Source of the DNA: Modestobacter versicolor
Lineage (GTDB): Bacteria; Actinomycetota; Actinomycetes; Mycobacteriales; Geodermatophilaceae
Reading direction: 5' to 3'
Assembly: GCF_014195485.1 (NCBI RefSeq)
Contig: NZ_JACIBU010000001.1
Location: forward strand, 2,418,001 to 2,482,000
Length of the DNA stretch: 64,000 bases
The stretch's first letter is position 1. Every line of letters begins with the position of its first letter. The position numbers were made by a program, and so were the translations under genes. The notes under the pieces are model-generated. The model did no database searches. It was given only the letters and a program-made list of their open reading frames with translations, and was not told the origin of the DNA. Shown here in pieces: positions 60,540 through 64,000 of the stretch.

Positions 60540-61370
60540 TCACCTGCGGGGTGAGCGGGCGAGCTGGCGGCTCTGCGCGACCAGCCGGCCGGTGGAGTCC
60601 CAGATCCGGTAGTCCTCGTCGACCCAGCCCCCGGCGATCTCGCTGGACCGCGCCTCGACCAGGCACCAGCCCGGCGCCGGCAGCGCCCGGACGAGCACCT
60701 GCAGCTGCACCGTCGGCGCCCAGCCGAGGTCGCCCATCGCGAAGCTGGTCGGCGGCAGCGCGTCGGCGAAGGTCAGCAGCGCCAGCGGGTCGGGCTCGCG
60801 GCCGTCGGCGAACCGCATCCAGGCCCGCAGGTGCGGCTCGCCCGAGGGCTGCCCGAACGCCCAGCCGGCGGTGGCCGGGTCCAGCCGGGTGTCGACCTGC
60901 AGCGACAGCCCCGGCACCTGCACCCCGGGCGGCGCGAGGTGCCGGTGCTCGGCCACGGAGAAGCACTCCTCGACCGACGGGGCGTCCGGGACCGGGTGGG
61001 AGTACTCGGGCTCGGCGGTGCCGAGGGTCGCGGTGGTGACGTTCGCGGTGAGCGCCGGGCCGCCGGCGTCGGCGAGGGTGACCACCGAGTGGGCGAGGGT
61101 GCGGCCGGCCGGACCCGGGACGACGGTGAGCGTGGCCGGGCCGGGGGACGGCGCCCGCAGGTAGCTCGCCGAGACCGCGACCGGGTGCGGGTGCGGGCTG
61201 TCCAGCAGCGCGGCCCGGGCGACCACCGACAGCAGGTAGCCGCCGTTGAGGATGCCGCCGCCGACGTCCCAGCCCGGGTCCAGCTCGGCGACCAGCGCGC
61301 CGCCCTCGGCGCGGGAGACGGCGGTGGCGGTGTCGAAGGCGGACGGCGTCGTCGGATCGTTCTGCGGCAC
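60540..61370 (-). CDS. Thioesterase family protein (TesB-like, double hotdog)
   Basis: 276 residues: two hotdog repeats (about 25-115 and 150-265). GGGILNGGYLLSVVARAAL in the first and LTFADALPPTSFAMGD plus YRIWDSTGRLVAQSRQLA in the second follow the TesB-like acyl-CoA thioesterase pattern. It probably hydrolyses acyl-CoA esters. GTG at 61370. It starts 19 bases after the ThpR stop, so they are probably cotranscribed. Confidence 0.87.
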   Translation of the reverse strand: MPQNDPTTPSAFDTATAVSRAEGGALVAELDPGWDVGGGILNGGYLLSVVARAALLDSPHPHPVAVSASYLRAPSPGPATLTVVPGPAGRTLAHSVVTLADAGGPALTANVTTATLGTAEPEYSHPVPDAPSVEECFSVAEHRHLAPPGVQVPGLSLQVDTRLDPATAGWAFGQPSGEPHLRAWMRFADGREPDPLALLTFADALPPTSFAMGDLGWAPTVQLQVLVRALPAPGWCLVEARSSEIAGGWVDEDYRIWDSTGRLVAQSRQLARSPRR

Positions 61371-61389
61371 GTCGGACAGGGTGCCAGGC

Positions 61390-61953
61390 TCAGCCGACCG
61401 GCCAGGCGGTCACCCGCTCGTAGGTCGGCTCGGACCCCAGGTGGCTGCGCCAGAGCACCACCTCGGTGACCGGCCAGACCGGCCCGCGGTGCCCGGCGAG
61501 GCGATCGGGCAGGTCGCCGTCGGCGTCCCGGCCGGCCCGCCACCGGCCCAGGGTGAGGTGCGCCCGGAACGGCCGGTCCTCGACCGGCAGGCCCACCGCG
61601 CGGGCGGCGGTGGCGAGCCGGAGGGCCAGCGCGGTCAGCTCGGCGACGTCACCGGACAGCCCCGCCCAGCAGACCGTCGGACGGCGCCGCGACCCGAACC
61701 GCCCGGCACCGGCCAGCTGCAGCGACATGGGCGGGGTGGCGGCCACCGCGGGGGCCACGGCGTCGGTGAAGGGGCCGAGGGCGGTGGCCGGGACGTCGCC
61801 GAGGAAGAGCAGGGTGAGGTGCCACCGGGACGGCGGCGTCCAGCGGGGCGCGCCCGGTGCGGCCCGCAGCGGTTGCAGGGCGGAGTCCAGCTCGGCCACC
61901 GCGTCCGGCGGTGGGTCGACGGCCAGGAACAGCCGGCCGGCCGACTCGCTCAG
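61390..61953 (-). CDS. thpR: RNA 2',3'-cyclic phosphodiesterase (2H family, apparent CTG start)
   Basis: 187 residues from CTG at 61953. Both HxTx motifs of the 2H phosphoesterase family are present: RWHLTLLFLGDV and FRAHLTLGRW. The first strand, RLFLAVDPPPDAVAEL, is needed for the fold, and no ATG, GTG or TTG lies before it, so the start must be at or before the CTG that overlaps the upstream TGA (CTGA). A GTG at 61899 would remove that strand. ThpR opens cyclic 2',3'-phosphates or links RNA ends. Confidence 0.87.
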   Translation of the reverse strand: MSESAGRLFLAVDPPPDAVAELDSALQPLRAAPGAPRWTPPSRWHLTLLFLGDVPATALGPFTDAVAPAVAATPPMSLQLAGAGRFGSRRRPTVCWAGLSGDVAELTALALRLATAARAVGLPVEDRPFRAHLTLGRWRAGRDADGDLPDRLAGHRGPVWPVTEVVLWRSHLGSEPTYERVTAWPVG

Positions 61954-62465
61954 TCGGTCACCACGAGCCCGGCGGCCTCCAGCATGGCCAGCAGCCGCAT
62001 CCGCTCCAGCTCCCGGGTCGCCGGTGGTTCGGTGGTCAGCTGGTGCGGGACGTCGAGCAGCTCGGCCGCCTCGACAAGCACGTCGTCGTAGGCGGCGAGC
62101 AGGCCGCGGCGGCGGGCCATCGGCATCCCGCCGGGCACCATCGACAGCTCGCGGGTGAGCCGGCGCAGGTCGGTGGCGACCTGCTCGAGCGGGCGGCGGG
62201 GGCGCACGACGGCCGGCCGGGCGGGCTGGGCCCCGGGGACGCGCCGGCCGGCCGGGTGGTGCCCGGCGGCCGGACGACGGCGGGCCGGGGGGCGCAGCGG
62301 TGCGGGCTGCGGCGGCGCAGGGGGCAGGGACTGCTCGGCGGGCCGGCGGCGGGCCGGCCGGAGCCCGCCGGTGAACCAGCGGAAGAACAGCAGGGCTGCG
62401 GTCACCAGGGCGGCAGACATCACGACGACGGCGGCGATGCGCAGCAGCGACGTCCCGACTTCCAC
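61950..62465 (-). CDS. Membrane-anchored hypothetical protein
   Basis: 171 residues from GTG at 62465. One transmembrane helix (about 10-30, IAAVVVMSAALVTAALLFF) is followed by a long proline/arginine-rich linker (about 38-90) and a helical C-terminal domain (RPLEQVATDLRRLTRELS, then ARRRGLLAAYDDVLVEAAELLDVPHQL). I do not recognise the domain. Its stop overlaps the CTG start of thpR. Start chosen where the hydrophobic helix begins; the longer frame adds only a short polar leader. Confidence 0.7.
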   Translation of the reverse strand: MEVGTSLLRIAAVVVMSAALVTAALLFFRWFTGGLRPARRRPAEQSLPPAPPQPAPLRPPARRRPAAGHHPAGRRVPGAQPARPAVVRPRRPLEQVATDLRRLTRELSMVPGGMPMARRRGLLAAYDDVLVEAAELLDVPHQLTTEPPATRELERMRLLAMLEAAGLVVTD

Positions 62466-62548
62466 GGAGACCGACCCTCCCGAGGGCACGTGACTGACGT
62501 TACGTCTGTCGACCCCTGGTGACAACGTGAGCGCTCACAGCGACCGGC

Positions 62549-63931
62549 TCAACGGGCCCGGTCGCGCGCCACCTGCTCGCCTGGTACCTCGCCGTCGGCC
62601 TGCTCGGCGAGCCCGGCCGCCCGCTCCGGCGGCTGGGCCGGAGCCACGTGCAGGTGCGCGCTGGGCGGGGAGACGTGCAGCTCCAGCCGCACCCGCCGGC
62701 CGCGGGCGAGCAGCGCACCGGCGACGACGGCGGCCGCCACGCACACCAGCCCACCGGCGATGAAGCCCCAGCGGGCGCCCAGGTGCTCGGACACCCAGCC
62801 GATCAGCGGCGCGCCCACCGGCGTCCCGCCCATGAAGCACATGAAGTAGAGCGCGAGGATCCGGCCGCGCACCTGCGGGTCGACGCCGAGCTGGACGAAG
62901 CTGTTGCAGGCCACGCTGAACACCAGCGCGGCGGCACCCGTCGGCACCAGCAGCACGGCGAACGACGTCTCGGTCGGCATCAGCCCCGCCACCACCAGCA
63001 GCGCGCCGAAGACGCCGGAGGAGACGACCAGGAACCGCTGCAGCGGCCGGGTGCTGCGCCGGGTGGACAGCAGCGCCCCGGACAGCGACCCGACGGCGTA
63101 GCAGGTGGAGAGGAAGCCGAAGGCGGTCGCGCCCAGCCCGTACTCCTCGCGGGCCATCAGGGCGATGGTGATCTGGGTGTTGAAGCCGAAGGTGCCCGCC
63201 ACGAACGCCAGCCCCATGGCCAGCATCAGGTCGGGGTGCCGGCGGGTGTAGCCCAGCGCCTCGCGGAGCTGCCCGCGGGACCGGGCCGCGGGTGGGCTCC
63301 GGCGCAGCTCGCTGCCCCGCATCGCCAGCAGCGCGGTGATGGTGACCGCGAAGCTCGCCGCGTTGACCAGGAAGGCCGGCGCGGTGTCGCCGCCGGAGAC
63401 GCCGATGAGCGAGCCGGCCAGCGCCGGCCCGACCAGCCGGGCGCCGTTGAAGACCGTGGAGTTCAGGCTGACCGCGTTGGCCAGCCGGTCGGGGCCGACC
63501 ATCTCCGAGACGAACGACTGGCGCACCGGCATGTCCAGCGAGGACGCCACCCCGAGCGCGGCGGCGAGCAGGTAGACGTGCCAGAGCGCGATGGCGTCGC
63601 TGGCCACCAGCAGGCCGAGCCCCAGCGCCAGCGCACCCATGACCGCCTGGGTGATCGTCAGCACCCGGCGCTTGTCGTAGCGGTCGGCGAGCACCCCGCC
63701 GTAGAAGCTGAACAGCAGCGTGGGGGCGAACTGCAGCGCGGTCGTGATGCCGAGCGCGACGCCGCTGCCGCCGGACAGCTGCAGGACCAGCCAGTCCTGG
63801 CCGATCCGCTGCATCCACGTGCCGGTCAGGCTGACCAGGTTCGCCGAGGCGTACAGCCGGAAGTTGCGGACCCGCAGGGCCGCGAACATCCCCGCCCGTC
63901 CCGGTGCGGCTGCCTCAGGCGTGGAGGTCAC
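62549..63931 (-). CDS. MFS transporter
   Basis: 460 residues with about twelve transmembrane helices and the DHA3-like pattern: FRLYASANLVSLTGTWMQRIGQDWLVLQLSGGSG, GGVLADRYDKRRVL and LDMPVRQSFVSEMVG. The C-terminal 55 residues after the last helix are polar. Likely drug exporter. GTG at 63931 overlaps the stop of the upstream MarR-type gene (GTGA), so that regulator probably controls it. Confidence 0.88.
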   Translation of the reverse strand: MTSTPEAAAPGRAGMFAALRVRNFRLYASANLVSLTGTWMQRIGQDWLVLQLSGGSGVALGITTALQFAPTLLFSFYGGVLADRYDKRRVLTITQAVMGALALGLGLLVASDAIALWHVYLLAAALGVASSLDMPVRQSFVSEMVGPDRLANAVSLNSTVFNGARLVGPALAGSLIGVSGGDTAPAFLVNAASFAVTITALLAMRGSELRRSPPAARSRGQLREALGYTRRHPDLMLAMGLAFVAGTFGFNTQITIALMAREEYGLGATAFGFLSTCYAVGSLSGALLSTRRSTRPLQRFLVVSSGVFGALLVVAGLMPTETSFAVLLVPTGAAALVFSVACNSFVQLGVDPQVRGRILALYFMCFMGGTPVGAPLIGWVSEHLGARWGFIAGGLVCVAAAVVAGALLARGRRVRLELHVSPPSAHLHVAPAQPPERAAGLAEQADGEVPGEQVARDRAR

Positions 63932-64000
63932 CCACTGGCGAGCTTGTCCATGATCACCGCGGCCTCGCGCAGCACCGCGCGCTCCTCGGCGGTCAGCTCC
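63928..64000 (-). CDS. MarR-family regulator, C-terminal end only (5' part outside window)
   Basis: Only the last 23 codons are visible: LTAEERAVLREAAVIMDKLASG before TGA. The LT-x-EER-x-VLREA-x-x-I-M-D pattern matches the last helices of MarR regulators. The stop overlaps the MFS start, an arrangement typical of a MarR repressor with its exporter. The family call rests on a short stretch. Confidence 0.6.
   Translation of the reverse strand, partial: ELTAEERAVLREAAVIMDKLASG

Overview
The window is ordinary chromosome of a very GC-rich actinobacterium, most likely in or near the Geodermatophilaceae (Blastococcus, Geodermatophilus, Modestobacter). The lineage call is an inference from: strongly GC-biased third codon positions, frequent GTG starts, ATGA/GTGA start-stop overlaps, two mycothiol-dependent (MDMPI-type) proteins, an F420-dependent LLM enzyme, SepH, FprA, Nei1-like and UdgX repair enzymes, a CitA-type citrate synthase, and GC-rich hairpin elements placed straight after stop codons. 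I see no IS element, phage gene, CRISPR array, rRNA or replication origin. One tRNA-Arg(CCT) is present.

Layout. 1-5.7 kb: a minus-strand signalling group (GGDEF/EAL protein, FIST sensor, SRPBCC protein, small membrane protein, LuxR-type regulator with a degenerate receiver). 5.7-7.3 kb: a small multidrug resistance (SMR) guanidinium exporter behind a guanidine-III riboswitch, small unknown proteins, tRNA-Arg. 7.5-15.4 kb: photolyase, EamA transporter, Nei1-like glycosylase, FprA, aminotransferase and other housekeeping genes. 15.4-30.6 kb: PEP carboxylase, SMP-30 lactonase, F420 oxidoreductase, a NatAB-like ABC pair, UdgX, GlgC-like transferase, a GH16-fold protein, MFS, PdxH, CitA and SerC.

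30.7-41.0 kb is the most interesting region. It is one plus-strand operon of ten genes, nearly all with overlapping stop and start codons: inositol-phosphate synthase-like, HD-like hydrolase, SAM methyltransferase, Gfo/Idh oxidoreductase, Zn-ribbon/metallo-beta-lactamase protein, YcaO, xylose-isomerase-like TIM barrel, GT4 glycosyltransferase, PIG-L deacetylase and NDP-sugar epimerase. It looks like a pathway for a glycosyl-cyclitol metabolite that borrows the glycosylate-then-deacetylate logic of mycothiol synthesis and adds a YcaO step, with no RiPP precursor and no E1-like or TfuA partner. Facing it (41.0-46.3 kb, minus strand) is a second unusual set: an asparagine-synthase-family amidotransferase of the N-acetylglutaminylglutamine-amide type, an S9 peptidase and a circularly permuted ATP-grasp ligase.

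46.6-64 kb: SepH, a heterodimeric ABC exporter with one degenerate ATPase, a general stress protein behind a SigB-like promoter, a TrmH-family methyltransferase, a renalase-like oxidase, a TetR-controlled ABC-2 exporter (TetR apparently starting at CTG), a two-ATPase/one-permease FtsX-type system with a triplicated linker, a thioesterase, ThpR, MFS, and the end of a MarR-type gene. Linker repeats that carry their own ribosome binding site and mini reading frame bridge several gene pairs.
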